DNA from: Peribacillus frigoritolerans
GTDB taxonomy: Bacteria > Bacillota > Bacilli > Bacillales > DSM-1321
Assembly (NCBI RefSeq): GCF_030676415.1
Contig: NZ_JAUUTW010000005.1
Span: forward strand, 124,001 to 188,000
Direction: 5' to 3'
Length of the DNA: 64,000 nt
Shown in pieces: positions 29,454 through 39,011 of the stretch. Position 1 is the stretch's first letter, and the number at the start of each line of letters is the position of its first letter. The position numbers were made by a program, and so were the translations under genes. Under the pieces are notes generated by a model that was not told the DNA's origin, did no database searches, and saw only the letters and a list, made by a program, of their open reading frames with translations.

Positions 29454-30278
29454 TTATTTCTTAATCGGAATTTTCAATACCTGACCTTGGGAAATTTCAT
29501 TGCCATTCAGCCCATTCCACTCCCTGATCAGAGCAATCCCTTCCTGTGATTTGTAGTAATTCATGGAAATGCGAAATAATGTTTCTTCACCTTGAACAGT
29601 ATGTAAGACAACTTTGTATTCCTCTTTATCCGGTTTCGCGGCTTGAACATTTTCGGCAGCCTTTTTCTTTTCTGCTGCTGCCTTCTTTGCTTTTTCGTCA
29701 GCTATTTGCTGTGCTTTGGCTTTTTCCGCAGCTTCTTGCTGCGCTTTGGCCTTTTCCTCAGCTTCTTGCTGTGCTTTGGCCTTTTCTTCAGCTTCTTGCT
29801 GTGCTTTAGCCTTTTCCTCAGCTTCTTGCTGTGCTTTGGCCTTTTCTTCAGCTTCTTGCTGTGCTTTAGCCTTTTCCTCAGCTTCTTGCTGTGCTTTGGC
29901 TTTAGCCTCAGCTTCTTCTTTTTCTTTCTCAGCTTCAGCCTTTGCCGATTCTTTTTCCTTTAAATCATCTGCCATTGCTGTAGTTGGAATCGATTCAGTA
30001 TCTTCCTCACTAAAGACGACTTGGTCACTTTTTTTAACAGGTACAGGCCTATCCTGCAGATATGTATAAAGAGTGTAAAATCCAATTGGAAGCAAAATAA
30101 AAAATAACGCTAATAATTGTATCATTGGGAACTTAATCTTCACTTTACTTTTTTTCTTCTTATTCTGGTGGACTTTGCTCCGCTTGGGCAATGATGACTT
30201 AGCCTTCTGACGTTCAATTCGCGAACGAAGTTCACCAGCCTGATCGTTTTCTTTTTCATTCTTTTGCACTCGGCTCAT
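29454..30278 (-). CDS. ypbE: LysM-domain protein YpbE with Ala/Glu/Lys/Gln repeats
   Basis: 274 residues: basic cytosolic N-terminus, one membrane helix (about 50-70), a long extracellular helical rod built from seven copies of a 10-residue unit close to EAEEKAKAQQ (about 120-195), and a C-terminal LysM domain (about 225-272) for peptidoglycan binding. Presumably tethers membrane and wall. The repeat DNA is a 30-bp tandem array and could vary in copy number. B. subtilis YpbE has the same ends with a different middle. Confidence 0.87.
   Translation of the reverse strand: MSRVQKNEKENDQAGELRSRIERQKAKSSLPKRSKVHQNKKKKSKVKIKFPMIQLLALFFILLPIGFYTLYTYLQDRPVPVKKSDQVVFSEEDTESIPTTAMADDLKEKESAKAEAEKEKEEAEAKAKAQQEAEEKAKAQQEAEEKAKAQQEAEEKAKAQQEAEEKAKAQQEAEEKAKAQQEAAEKAKAQQIADEKAKKAAAEKKKAAENVQAAKPDKEEYKVVLHTVQGEETLFRISMNYYKSQEGIALIREWNGLNGNEISQGQVLKIPIKK
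29701..29909. repeat. 30-bp tandem repeat array inside ypbE
   Basis: About seven units encoding EAEEKAKAQQ. Central units are near-identical, alternating between two versions that differ by synonymous changes (tttggcc/tttagcc, tcctca/tcttca), as expected from unequal crossing-over. Confidence 0.9.
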
Positions 30279-30882
30279 TCAAGTCACCCCCTTTCTTGCT
30301 AAACCCTCTTTGTTTTTTGTTCCTGATTAAAATACCAAGGATAAAGTCAATCAAAAAGTGGGCCGTTATCGTCACGATGATATTATTAGTCATTTCAAAT
30401 AGAAAACCGATAAAGAAGCTCAAAACCAAAACATTTAAAAATAAAAACCAATTAAAAAGGTAACGATAATGAACGGCTGCAAAAATGAGGCTTGTAAGAA
30501 GCAAACCAAAATGTGTTTGCAACACTCCACGGAATAAGATTTCTTCACTTATCGCTACCACTAAAGTTACGACAAAAATCATCGGGTATGACAAACTACT
30601 GAAAATGCGTTCGTTAATACCACCATCATCCTGATAGGAAGATGGTGTCACTTTCATAAGCCATAAATCTAATAACACGACAATGACTCCAGCAGGAATT
30701 CCAATCAGCAAAATGTTCAGGTCATCAAAGATAAATAAGTCGAAAAAAGCAGAACGGTCTTTAAATAAAATAATACCTAAAAAGATGGCTAACGTTAAGA
30801 GAATAATTTGTGTAAGAAACAAATTATATAGCAACTGTTTATCTGTAAGTTGTTTAATCATTTCAGCTTGCTTATTTTTCAT
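30256..30882 (-). CDS. ypbD: CPBP-family intramembrane protease YpbD
   Basis: 208 residues with about six membrane helices and the three CPBP (Abi) motifs: EEILFRG, FAAVHYRY and HFLID. Likely a type II CAAX-like protease; substrate unknown. It overlaps the 3' end of recS by 11 bases and the start of ypbE by 23, so the three are one transcript. Confidence 0.88.
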   Translation of the reverse strand: MKNKQAEMIKQLTDKQLLYNLFLTQIILLTLAIFLGIILFKDRSAFFDLFIFDDLNILLIGIPAGVIVVLLDLWLMKVTPSSYQDDGGINERIFSSLSYPMIFVVTLVVAISEEILFRGVLQTHFGLLLTSLIFAAVHYRYLFNWFLFLNVLVLSFFIGFLFEMTNNIIVTITAHFLIDFILGILIRNKKQRGFSKKGGDLNEPSAKE

Positions 30883-32386
30883 TGCTATTTTCCTTCTTTA
30901 ATAAGATATAAGCCAATTCCTTTTTCCAAGTGGAAAAGGAATTGACCGGATCCACCTTGACTTCCGGCCATACATCAGCCATTTTTTCAGCATCCATCCC
31001 ACAGATATCACAGCAGATGGGGTTCACTTCCCTTTGCTTTTCCCCAAAGTAGTCCAGTATCCCTAAACGGCGACATTCCTTTGCGTATATCCAGTGAAGG
31101 AATTTATGCAGCTTTTCTTGATTCCTGGATTTCCTCTTTTGACAATACTCTTTCATCTCTGCCACTTGATCTAGAGGATTTATATGGCCCGTAATAAGCT
31201 GCGTAAAAAAACGGAGCTGGATTTCGTTCAACGAAAAGGATTGAGACAGCTGTTCTTTTTCTGAGGGGGTCAAATTCGCCAGAATTTTTTGTGATGCATT
31301 AAGGAAAGAACATACACCATCGATTTGCGAATCCGTAGGCAACTGTTGCTCCATCAAATGCAGGGGGAGCCCTTCATCCCCTTCGCTATATAATAAGACA
31401 GCCACACTTTGTTTCCGATCTCGTCCCGCCCTGCCTATCTCCTGAAGATATGATTCCATCGTGGACGGGATATGAAAATGGATAACATATCTGACATCCG
31501 ATTTATTCACACCCATTCCAAAAGCACTTGTTGCACATATAATTTTCAACTGGCCGGAAATGAATTGCTGCTGAATGAGCATCCTTTGTTCCTGTTCCAT
31601 TCCACCGTGATAATAATTGACACTATCGATCCCGTTATCCTGTAAAAACCCAGTGACTGATTCCGCCACTTTTTTAGAGGAAAAATATATAATTCCGCTT
31701 CCGGTAAATTTCCTGACAAGCTCCAGCACACGGGCTAGCTTCTCATCGTAGCTGAACATTCGCTCGACAATAATTGCAATATTTTCCCGATCAACAGATG
31801 AGACCGTTTCCTTGGCCTGTCCAATGTTGAGTTTACCAACGATGTCCCTCCGGACCTCATCGGTTGCAGTTGCTGTCAGGGCAAGAGTCAACGGATTGTT
31901 CAATACACGCCTCACTTCTCCTAAATTCAAATAATCCGGACGGAAATCATACCCCCATTGTGAGATGCAGTGTGCTTCGTCTATGACGAACAAACCTATT
32001 TCTATGGATTTCAAAGATTTTATCACACCATCCAGGCTAAGCATTTCAGGAGATAAAAAGATAAAACGATAACTATGTAACCGGTCGAAAGCTTTCCTTT
32101 TTTGATTTAGCGTTAAAAAAGAGTTGAGGGTCAATACACTTTTTTCGCCACTCATCTTCAGCTGATCTGCTTGATCCTGCATTAAAGATAATAACGGGGA
32201 GACAATTAGGACAGTCTTATTTAAAAGATAAGCCGGCAGCTGGTAGCATAATGATTTACCTGATCCGGTTGGGAGCATCGCTAAGGTATGACGGCCGGAC
32301 ATCAATGATTCAACCACTTCCTTTTGTCCAGGACGGAATTCATCAAATCCGAATTTTTCTTTGAGGACTCGTTCTATGTTCATCAT
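30872..32386 (-). CDS. recS: RecQ-family ATP-dependent DNA helicase
   Basis: 3'-5' helicase for recombination and fork repair. About 504 residues: motif I LPTGSGKSLCYQLP, motif II IDEAHCISQWGYDFRPDY, motif VI IGRAGRDR, and a C-terminal zinc-binding region with CRRLGILDYFG and CCDICG. It lacks the HRDC domain of RecQ, as RecS does. Start: consecutive ATGs at 32386 and 32383; the first overlaps the ypbB stop as TGATG, suggesting coupling. Confidence 0.93.
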   Translation of the reverse strand: MMNIERVLKEKFGFDEFRPGQKEVVESLMSGRHTLAMLPTGSGKSLCYQLPAYLLNKTVLIVSPLLSLMQDQADQLKMSGEKSVLTLNSFLTLNQKRKAFDRLHSYRFIFLSPEMLSLDGVIKSLKSIEIGLFVIDEAHCISQWGYDFRPDYLNLGEVRRVLNNPLTLALTATATDEVRRDIVGKLNIGQAKETVSSVDRENIAIIVERMFSYDEKLARVLELVRKFTGSGIIYFSSKKVAESVTGFLQDNGIDSVNYYHGGMEQEQRMLIQQQFISGQLKIICATSAFGMGVNKSDVRYVIHFHIPSTMESYLQEIGRAGRDRKQSVAVLLYSEGDEGLPLHLMEQQLPTDSQIDGVCSFLNASQKILANLTPSEKEQLSQSFSLNEIQLRFFTQLITGHINPLDQVAEMKEYCQKRKSRNQEKLHKFLHWIYAKECRRLGILDYFGEKQREVNPICCDICGMDAEKMADVWPEVKVDPVNSFSTWKKELAYILLKKENSNEK

Positions 32387-33447
32387 CACTCACCTATTTT
32401 CGCAAGTACAAGTCTTATTTGGAAAAAGCTTATTTGTTTATTATCGACCATCTGCTTGATTGCTTTGAGCTTTTTCGTACCAAGTTCCTTAATAGCTTCA
32501 GCAATTTCCCTCTCATCCTCGATAGTCACATAATCGGAAATCGGAAAATCTTTTTCCGATAAGACAATTTCTACGAGGTGATCTTCGATGGTATTGACTT
32601 TCAATCTGCGGATTTCAGCTATTTCACCCAGATTTTTCCCTTCCTGGATGTATCGTAAAGTAGTCTTTGTAGATTGTGTCAAATGAGGATTCCCACTTCT
32701 TTTCCAATCATTGGTTAATGAGGACAAGAGAGGGTAATCCTTTCCCGTTTCCATTTCTGCAAGCATTTGATGCAATGAGTCAAGGAATGTAAAGCGAACA
32801 TACTCTTCTTCTACATCTTTCCTTTTTGCAATCTGTTCAAACGTAAGACCAATCCTGTTTATCCCGGTTAATTTCATAATGAAAATGTCTCGTTTCATAT
32901 CACTTTGACTTTCTAAAAGAGATATCAGTTCATCATATAGATGTTGGGCGATCAACGCTCGATCCTGACGATTTGCATGTAAAAATTCCTTTACGAAGAA
33001 TTGGATTTTGGGATTTCGCTGTATCGGATAAAAACGTCTTTCATTGTGGACAATATGGGATATGGTTTGAATGAGTAAGTTTAACCTTCCCCAGAAAACC
33101 GGGGTGATATTGTGATATTTCCAACCATTTATATACGTCGGAAAAGGATTATTTTTAAAGTAATCGCCTAACATTCGCTCACCTTGCATACTAATTTCAT
33201 ATGCATCCGATTTATCCGTTAAATTAATCAAGTCATGCTTAAGTAAATGTTCAATGTTTTGATTCAATTGCTGACGGGTAAATCGAGGCATTGTCCCAAA
33301 AATATCCGTTAACCCGAATAAATGGGCATCTTGGATTGTTTGTGACGATTTCTTACCCTGTAGCATATGGTATATAGCATAAATGGAGCGTTCGCCTTGA
33401 AATTTTTTTATCGCATATAGAATGATGGCCTGTAGATAATTATTCAT
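32386..33447 (-). CDS. ypbB: Helix-turn-helix protein YpbB
   Basis: 353 residues, always next to recS in Bacillus and sometimes called RecQ-associated. Contains a C-terminal helicase-HTH type segment (EGKNLGEIAEIRRLKVNTIEDHLVEI, about 265-290). Molecular role unknown; genetic linkage suggests it assists RecS. The ATG at 33447 is chosen over an in-frame GTG at 33456 because of the AAAGGAT site spacing. Confidence 0.85.
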   Translation of the reverse strand: MNNYLQAIILYAIKKFQGERSIYAIYHMLQGKKSSQTIQDAHLFGLTDIFGTMPRFTRQQLNQNIEHLLKHDLINLTDKSDAYEISMQGERMLGDYFKNNPFPTYINGWKYHNITPVFWGRLNLLIQTISHIVHNERRFYPIQRNPKIQFFVKEFLHANRQDRALIAQHLYDELISLLESQSDMKRDIFIMKLTGINRIGLTFEQIAKRKDVEEEYVRFTFLDSLHQMLAEMETGKDYPLLSSLTNDWKRSGNPHLTQSTKTTLRYIQEGKNLGEIAEIRRLKVNTIEDHLVEIVLSEKDFPISDYVTIEDEREIAEAIKELGTKKLKAIKQMVDNKQISFFQIRLVLAKIGE

Positions 33448-33639
33448 GGGAATCACATCCTTTTTTCATTTACCAATAAACCCATTGTAACAAAAAACTG
33501 CAAAAATCGCCGTTATTATTGATGAATACAAGGGAATTTATGTGACTAAATGACGAACCATGGAAAGAACAAAGTTAATTATTTCGATGTTTTTCGTTGA
33601 CATTCCGCTACATGATAGTAATTATCAATACAATTTCTA

Positions 33640-33668
33640 TTGAAAAGTTTGGCATTCGGTCTTACAAT
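33640..33668 (+). promoter_or_regulatory. SigA promoter of fer
   Basis: TTGAAA, 17-base spacer, TACAAT; about 70 bases before the fer start codon. Confidence 0.75.
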
Positions 33669-33694
33669 AAGAAAGAGATAATAATCTGAAATAA

Positions 33695-33985
<291 letters not shown>

Positions 33986-33992
33986 AAGTACA

Positions 33993-34024
33993 AGCCATTT
34001 TCAATCGAGAATGGCTTTTCTTTT
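33993..34024 (+). terminator. Terminator after fer
   Basis: AGCCATTTTC...GAATGGCT followed by TTTCTTTT. Confidence 0.8.
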
Positions 34025-34065
34025 GGCCAATGTCTCATTACATCCTCTCATACAAAAAAAACAGA

Positions 34066-34106
34066 CATAAAAAACAACCGAATATGGATATCCGGTTGTT
34101 TTTTTA
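34066..34106. terminator. Terminator after ribU
   Basis: AAAACAACCG...CGGTTGTTTT with A- and T-tracts on either side, enclosed by a longer GACATAAAAA/TTTTTATGTC repeat. Confidence 0.85.
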
Positions 34107-34124
34107 TGTCTATCAACAATGCCA

Positions 34125-34706
34125 TTAAGCATTTTTATATAATGTTTGCTTATTGATCCATGTCTGTAATTTAATGAACAGCAACATGAATACAGATGTG
34201 ATGAGTACGCCTTTAATCACGTTAAAAGGCAAGATTGCCGTCGTAACGAACTTTCTTGACTCGGGCGCCGACATTGCATCCCCTCCCATAAAGAAGGTAT
34301 AAGCCGGTAAAAAGACAAAATAGTTTAAAACACTCATGAATACTGCCATGGAAACTGTCCCCGCAAGTAAAGCGAATGTCATCCCTTTTTTTGAATTGAT
34401 TTTCTGAAATACATAATAAGTTGGCAAGACAAACAGTATTCCCGCTATAAAGTTAGCGATATGCCCCACAGGTACAGCAGTCAAGGTCCCTGTCATGACT
34501 AAATCCAATAGGTTTTTAATGAACTCGACTAGAATTCCAGCCATCGGACCGAAAATCAATGCCGCCATCAGTGCTGGTATGTCGCTAAAATCAACATTGA
34601 GAAAAGGCGGGAATCCTGGAAACGGGAAATTTAAAAGCATCAATAAATAAGAAATGCTTCCCATCATGGCAAGTGTGACCGTTTTTTTCACTTTGTTCTT
34701 TTTCAT
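34125..34706 (-). CDS. ribU: Riboflavin ECF transporter S component RibU
   Basis: Membrane substrate-binding subunit that, with the shared EcfT/A modules, imports riboflavin and FMN. 193 residues, about six helices, with the RibU signature NFPFPGFPPFLNVDFSDIP and GPxxGxxVEFIKNLLD near the N-terminus. Known as fmnP/ypaA in B. subtilis and likewise located between fer and serA. Controlled by the FMN riboswitch immediately upstream. Import matters here because the riboflavin biosynthesis genes usually next to ribT are not in this window. Confidence 0.95.
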   Translation of the reverse strand: MKKNKVKKTVTLAMMGSISYLLMLLNFPFPGFPPFLNVDFSDIPALMAALIFGPMAGILVEFIKNLLDLVMTGTLTAVPVGHIANFIAGILFVLPTYYVFQKINSKKGMTFALLAGTVSMAVFMSVLNYFVFLPAYTFFMGGDAMSAPESRKFVTTAILPFNVIKGVLITSVFMLLFIKLQTWINKQTLYKNA

Positions 34707-34774
34707 AGTTCTCTCTCCTTCTTTTCCGATCTACCTGAAAAAGAGGTTAGGGTTCCAAAATATGTTGATGCTCA

Positions 34775-34822
34775 ATAAAAAAACCTTTAATTCCAATAGA
34801 ATTAAAGGGATAAATTAAAGGT
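34775..34822 (-). terminator. Riboswitch terminator/antiterminator
   Basis: On the minus strand CCTTTAATTC-TATTG-GAATTAAAGG followed by TTTTTTT (34775-34808). An alternative partner AACCTTTAATT lies just upstream (34812-34822) and can compete for the 3' arm, so a transcription-attenuation mechanism is readable directly. Confidence 0.85.
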
Positions 34823-34873
34823 TACATCAAACAAACGTTCAGCAAATAATTGTTGAAACGCACTCAGGAACCT

Positions 34874-35005
34874 CCATCTTCTCCCATCCAGACTATACTG
34901 TCGGCTTTGGAATCACACCAAATCCTGCCTTGTAAGGCTCGCGGGCTTAGAAGGAGATATTCCTTCATCACCGCCGGTGGGGAATTGCGCCCCGCCCCGA
35001 AGATA
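34874..35005 (-). ncRNA. FMN riboswitch (RFN element)
   Basis: All conserved blocks of the RFN aptamer are present on the minus strand in order: TCTTCGGGGCGGGG, ATTCCCCACCGGCGGT, AGCCCGCGA, GATTTGGTGTGATTCC, AAAGCCGACAGT and GTCTGGATGGGAGAAGA. FMN binding should favour the downstream terminator and shut off ribU. Confidence 0.97.
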
Positions 35006-35232
35006 GACCTATAAAATTTTTTATACTTCCCATTATATCTGAAATTCCCTTTTTTTGATAGCATTTTTTCTCAGTTGATGCATCTAGGATGAATATTGAT
35101 CGTCGCAGTGAATGGCTTAAAACAAATTGTGGATTTACAAAATGACAATTCGAAATTTTTTTTTTATTATGCAAACGAAGACGAAGCCATTGATATCGCG
35201 GCATTAAACAAATGATCAGATGATAATAATTT

Positions 35233-35292
35233 TATTAAGCGCTTACATCCGGATAAGCCAAATTGACATAATCAGCATTTCAATTGTAAAAT
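35233..35292 (+). promoter_or_regulatory. serA promoter with upstream palindrome
   Basis: TTGACA (35263-35268), 18-base spacer, TAAAAT (35287-35292). Upstream lies the perfect palindrome TAAGCGCTTA, resembling a degraded CcpA cre site (two mismatches); operator role is speculative. Confidence 0.6.
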
Positions 35293-35338
35293 TAACTGAA
35301 ATTTAAGATAATTCTTTTCCCTAGGAAGGTGTTTAGAC

Positions 35339-36913
35339 GTGTATCGGATTTTAGTAGCAGACGCCATTAAACCAGAAGGACTCGGACCGCTATCAGAGGC
35401 ATCCAATATTCATCTCATTCAGAAGACCGTAGAGGAAGCTGCAAACGAACTTGATCAGATCGATGCAATTCTTGTGAGAAGTGCAACGAAGGTTTCGGAA
35501 GATTTAATGAACCGTATGCCGCAGTTAAAAATTATAGCACGCGCTGGTGTCGGAGTTGATAACATAGACATCCCCGCGGCGACAAAACGCGGGATTGTCG
35601 TGGTTAATGCACCTGACGGCAATACCATTTCAACAGCTGAACATACCTTCGCCATGATGGCTTCATTAATGCGCCACATTCCCCAAGCATATGCTTCACT
35701 GAAGAATGGGGAGTGGAAACGTTCTTCATTTACGGGAACTGAACTTCGTGGTAAAACATTAGGTATAGTTGGCTTTGGACGTATCGGAGGGGAAATTGCC
35801 AAACGTGCTAAAGTGTTTGGCATGGATGTCATTGTTTATGATCCGTTCCTGACTGTCGATCGTGCAAAGAAAATGTCCGTAACGGCCCTGCCGTTAGATG
35901 AATTGCTTCCTAAAGCAGACATCATTACTGTTCATACACCATTAACAAATGAAACTAGAGGATTAATCAATAAAGAAAAACTGCTTACCTGTAAAAAAGG
36001 GGTTTATGTTCTGAACTGCGCCCGTGGTGGAATTCTAGACGAAGATGATTTATATGAAATGTTAGTTGAAGGACATGTTGCAGGGGCGGCACTGGACGTT
36101 TTCGTCGAAGAACCTCCACTTGGCCATAAACTGCTTGAACTGGCTAGCGTCATTGCTACACCGCATCTAGGTGCTTCCACGAAAGAAGCCCAATTAAATG
36201 TTGCCGTACAGGTTGCCCAAGAAGTATTGACCTATTTCGAAGGAAATCCTGTCTCAAGTTCAATCAACCTTCCAGCCATATCTAAAGAAGTGTTTGAAAA
36301 GGTACAGCCATTCTATCAACTTGTTCAGCAAATGGGATCCATTGCTTCTCAGTGCATGAATGAAGGAATTCAGGAAATCTCCGTTACGTATGCAGGAGAA
36401 TCATTGGATTTCGATACAGCAATTCTTACAAAAAGTCTAATCTCTGGCTTTTTCAGATCAAGAGTTGATGCATCAGTCAATGAAGTGAATGCTTTGTTGA
36501 TCGCAAAAGAGCGTGACATAACCGTTGGTGAAAAAATCTCTACGGACTCTTTAGGTTATTCGAATTTGATCAGCCTTAAAGTAAAAGGTGACAACCGTGA
36601 ATTAACAATCAGTGGGACCTATATCGAAAATTACGGTTCTCGGATTGTAAGTTTGAATGGTTTCAAAATCGACTTTCATCCGGAATCGAATTTACTTTAT
36701 ATCCAGCATACCGATAAACCTGGTGTAATCGGTAACGTAGGTAAAGTCCTAGGTGATCACGGAGTGAATATCGCCACCATGCAGGTTGGCCGAAAAGAAG
36801 CTGGCGGGGAAGCCATCATGGTTTTGAGCTTTGATTTACCATTAGAAGACAACATGAAACAATTTTTAATGGAAACAGAAGAAATTACATTCATGGCCCG
36901 CATTTCATTATAA
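35339..36913 (+). CDS. serA: D-3-phosphoglycerate dehydrogenase
   Basis: First step of serine synthesis. 524 residues from a GTG start preceded by GGAAGGTG. Domains: substrate and NAD domain (about 1-315) with GFGRIGGEIAKRAK, CARGGILDE and the catalytic TPHLGAST; an intervening ASB domain (about 316-445); and a C-terminal ACT regulatory domain (about 450-524, HTDKPGVIGNVGKVL, ATMQVGRKEAGGEAIM). This is the long, ACT-containing form as in B. subtilis. Confidence 0.96.
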   Translation: MYRILVADAIKPEGLGPLSEASNIHLIQKTVEEAANELDQIDAILVRSATKVSEDLMNRMPQLKIIARAGVGVDNIDIPAATKRGIVVVNAPDGNTISTAEHTFAMMASLMRHIPQAYASLKNGEWKRSSFTGTELRGKTLGIVGFGRIGGEIAKRAKVFGMDVIVYDPFLTVDRAKKMSVTALPLDELLPKADIITVHTPLTNETRGLINKEKLLTCKKGVYVLNCARGGILDEDDLYEMLVEGHVAGAALDVFVEEPPLGHKLLELASVIATPHLGASTKEAQLNVAVQVAQEVLTYFEGNPVSSSINLPAISKEVFEKVQPFYQLVQQMGSIASQCMNEGIQEISVTYAGESLDFDTAILTKSLISGFFRSRVDASVNEVNALLIAKERDITVGEKISTDSLGYSNLISLKVKGDNRELTISGTYIENYGSRIVSLNGFKIDFHPESNLLYIQHTDKPGVIGNVGKVLGDHGVNIATMQVGRKEAGGEAIMVLSFDLPLEDNMKQFLMETEEITFMARISL

Positions 36914-36915
36914 GA

Positions 36916-36949
36916 AGAAAAAGTGCCCGTCAGCGCGGGCACTTTTTCT
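36916..36949 (+). terminator. Terminator after serA
   Basis: AAAAAGTGCCCG-TCAG-CGCGGGCACTTTTT; symmetric, may also serve rsiX from the other side. Confidence 0.9.
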
Positions 36950-37043
36950 ATGAATGCAAGGGGCTTTTGCCAACCATTGACAGGGTGTTTATAAAGCACC
37001 ATCATATGGAAAACCTCCCCATCGTTTAGTCTTGCTCCCTGCA

Positions 37044-38267
37044 TCAATTCACTTGGTTCGGTGCTTTGGGCACCAATATGTCTTCAGTTAAATTCAGCTG
37101 GCCTACCTCTTCAATAGGAGCATTTTCAAACTTCACTTTTTCAAAACCAAAATCCTTAGCTATGAAGAGTATGGCTTCTAAAGCTTGAAGGGATTCCTCA
37201 CTATTTTCAATAGCAGCTTGATCTGATAATTGAATGACCACAAGATTTCCATTAGAGCTTATCCTTTCCCATTTCAGGTCATGCGGGATTGCAGGTGAAA
37301 TTCCCTCGATGTCCGCCTCCCCTTTTCCAGCTTGCAGCGCCTCCTCAAAGTCCGCATAACCCATATTGCTTGGAACAAGGAACCTTGGGGAGGACTCATC
37401 TCTTTGGTAAAGAAGGTATGTGCGATTTTTTTGATGAGGTATATCCACTTCCTTTAAATATCCCGCATGCGCAAACATGGCACCTTGCTCACCATCTGTA
37501 GAAAATGTCATTTTCTCTATATTGTTATAGGAAAGCGTTTCCTCCATCGAATGGAGAAAAAGTGTATCTTCATCCAATAGTTGGCTTTTTTCTTGAAAAT
37601 CAATATGAGCAGTGGTCATATCGTTTCCTTGGCTAATCTTTATATCAAGTGGAAAATAGTCAGATAGCCCATATTGCTCTTCATCGATATCGGACATTTG
37701 ATTAACTAACTGATTCAGTGTATCACTTTCGTCATAATGTTTGAGTTTAATTGAAATGGGAACGATGAAATTCATTTGATCATCAGGGACACCCATCGTA
37801 ATGATCGATCCATTTTTAAGGTCATCTTGATAGATCGCTTGTGCAAATGTTTTTTCCTTTTCACCTTTTCGGGGTTCCATTTCTGAAACCTTGTCTTTAG
37901 ATTCGATTTCCGCTTGCTTACTTGAAAACTCTTGATTATCCTGTTTATCTTCTAAAGGATTTTCTTTGTTACTTGCATCCTGCCATTCAAGATCCGCCAT
38001 TTCCTTATTTTCAGATAGAGATAATTTCCCACTACCGCCGCTGCCCTCTTGACTTGTCGTTCCTTTTTTTTCGATAATTAACGATGATGCCAAAACAACC
38101 ATTAAGAATAAGGAGGCAACGCCCGCAAATAGAGGCATCCAGTGTTTCTTTTTCTTTTTATCATGTATTCTCGCAAACACCTCTGCCTTGGTTCGGTCAT
38201 CTTTTAATTTCGGAAGCTCGCGTAGCATGTCTTCAATTTCGCTTTCTTTCCAACGGGATCTTCTCAA
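37044..38267 (-). CDS. rsiX: Anti-sigma-X factor
   Basis: 407 residues: cytosolic N-terminal sigma-binding region, one membrane helix (about 44-64), and a large extracellular domain with GerM-like features. Start is TTG, preceded by GGAGG at nine bases, and overlaps the 3' end of sigX by 35 bases, which favours coupled, stoichiometric synthesis. Function follows from pairing with sigX and family resemblance to RsiX. Confidence 0.88.
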   Translation of the reverse strand: MRRSRWKESEIEDMLRELPKLKDDRTKAEVFARIHDKKKKKHWMPLFAGVASLFLMVVLASSLIIEKKGTTSQEGSGGSGKLSLSENKEMADLEWQDASNKENPLEDKQDNQEFSSKQAEIESKDKVSEMEPRKGEKEKTFAQAIYQDDLKNGSIITMGVPDDQMNFIVPISIKLKHYDESDTLNQLVNQMSDIDEEQYGLSDYFPLDIKISQGNDMTTAHIDFQEKSQLLDEDTLFLHSMEETLSYNNIEKMTFSTDGEQGAMFAHAGYLKEVDIPHQKNRTYLLYQRDESSPRFLVPSNMGYADFEEALQAGKGEADIEGISPAIPHDLKWERISSNGNLVVIQLSDQAAIENSEESLQALEAILFIAKDFGFEKVKFENAPIEEVGQLNLTEDILVPKAPNQVN

Positions 38268-38793
38268 TGCGGTGGCCCTCCTTTCCTGATAAATCTTCCA
38301 TCAACTTTTTAATAGCCTTCAAAGCACGGTGCTGGGTCGTTTTTACCTTACTTTCACTCCAATTCAATACTTCAGCAGTTTCCGTAATGGACAATCCCTG
38401 AATATATCGTAAAATGATGACGGATCTTTGATCGACAGTACACCGGTTTAAGCATTGATAAATACCTTGGATTTCATCGTTCATGATAGCCACTTCTTCG
38501 GGAATGGGTTCTTTATCTTTTATCAATTGCCTATCCCAATCAAAGTTAGGAAAGATTTTGTCTTTCCACCCTTTTTGTTTCCGAAAGTAATCGATCGTCA
38601 CATTTCTTGCAATCGAATACATCCACGTTTTTTCACTGCTTTTTCCTTCGAAGCGTTCATAGGCCTTCATCACCCGGATATAGACCTCCTGAACAAGGTC
38701 CTCAGCCGTTTCTCGATTTTTAGTCATATAAAAAATGAATTGATATATTTCCTGATGATATTTTTCATAAAGATCGTGGAAAACGGAATCCAT
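38233..38793 (-). CDS. sigX: ECF sigma factor SigX
   Basis: Extracytoplasmic-function sigma factor controlling cell-surface charge and envelope genes. About 186 residues with sigma2 (LYEKYHQEIYQFIFYM, AEDLVQEVYIRVMKAYERFEG) and sigma4 (CTVDQRSVIILRYIQGLSITETAEVL) regions very close to B. subtilis SigX. Two adjacent ATGs occur; the second gives better spacing from GGGG. The longer open frame overlaps the promoter and is discounted. Confidence 0.93.
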   Translation of the reverse strand: MDSVFHDLYEKYHQEIYQFIFYMTKNRETAEDLVQEVYIRVMKAYERFEGKSSEKTWMYSIARNVTIDYFRKQKGWKDKIFPNFDWDRQLIKDKEPIPEEVAIMNDEIQGIYQCLNRCTVDQRSVIILRYIQGLSITETAEVLNWSESKVKTTQHRALKAIKKLMEDLSGKEGHRIEKIPLERKRN

Positions 38794-38821
38794 CATTTCC
38801 CCACATCCGTTCATAAATATA

Positions 38822-38847
38822 GTCGTCAATCCTAACGAAAAGTTACA
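38822..38847 (-). promoter_or_regulatory. SigX autoregulatory promoter
   Basis: Minus strand TGTAAC (38842-38847), 16-base spacer, CGAC (38822-38825), matching the ECF consensus used by SigX. Start about 20 bases before the sigX codon. Confidence 0.8.
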
Positions 38848-38922
38848 TACTTCGGCTTTAATCTTATTATAAAATTCCGTTAATTTCCACATATCAGGGA
38901 CTTCTTATTTTGTTTCCTAAAA

Positions 38923-38970
38923 AAAAACAAAGACAAGTTGGAAAGAAATCCAATTGCCTTTGTCTTCTCA
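38923..38970 (-). terminator. Terminator after resE
   Basis: AAGACAA...TTGGA/TCCAA...TTGTCTT stem and long T-tract on the minus strand; ends the res operon just before the sigX promoter. Confidence 0.8.
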
Positions 38971-39011
38971 GTTCCTTATGAAACAGGATTTTTTGGCAAG
39001 CCACCCGTCAT

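Noticed and set aside
29546-30069. Three overlapping plus-strand ORFs antisense to ypbE
   Set aside because: A 30-bp repeat keeps all frames open; the LysM/anchor protein on the minus strand explains the sequence.
35006-35338. T-box leader before serA
   Set aside because: No T-box sequence or specifier-loop features; only a plain promoter and a short palindrome.
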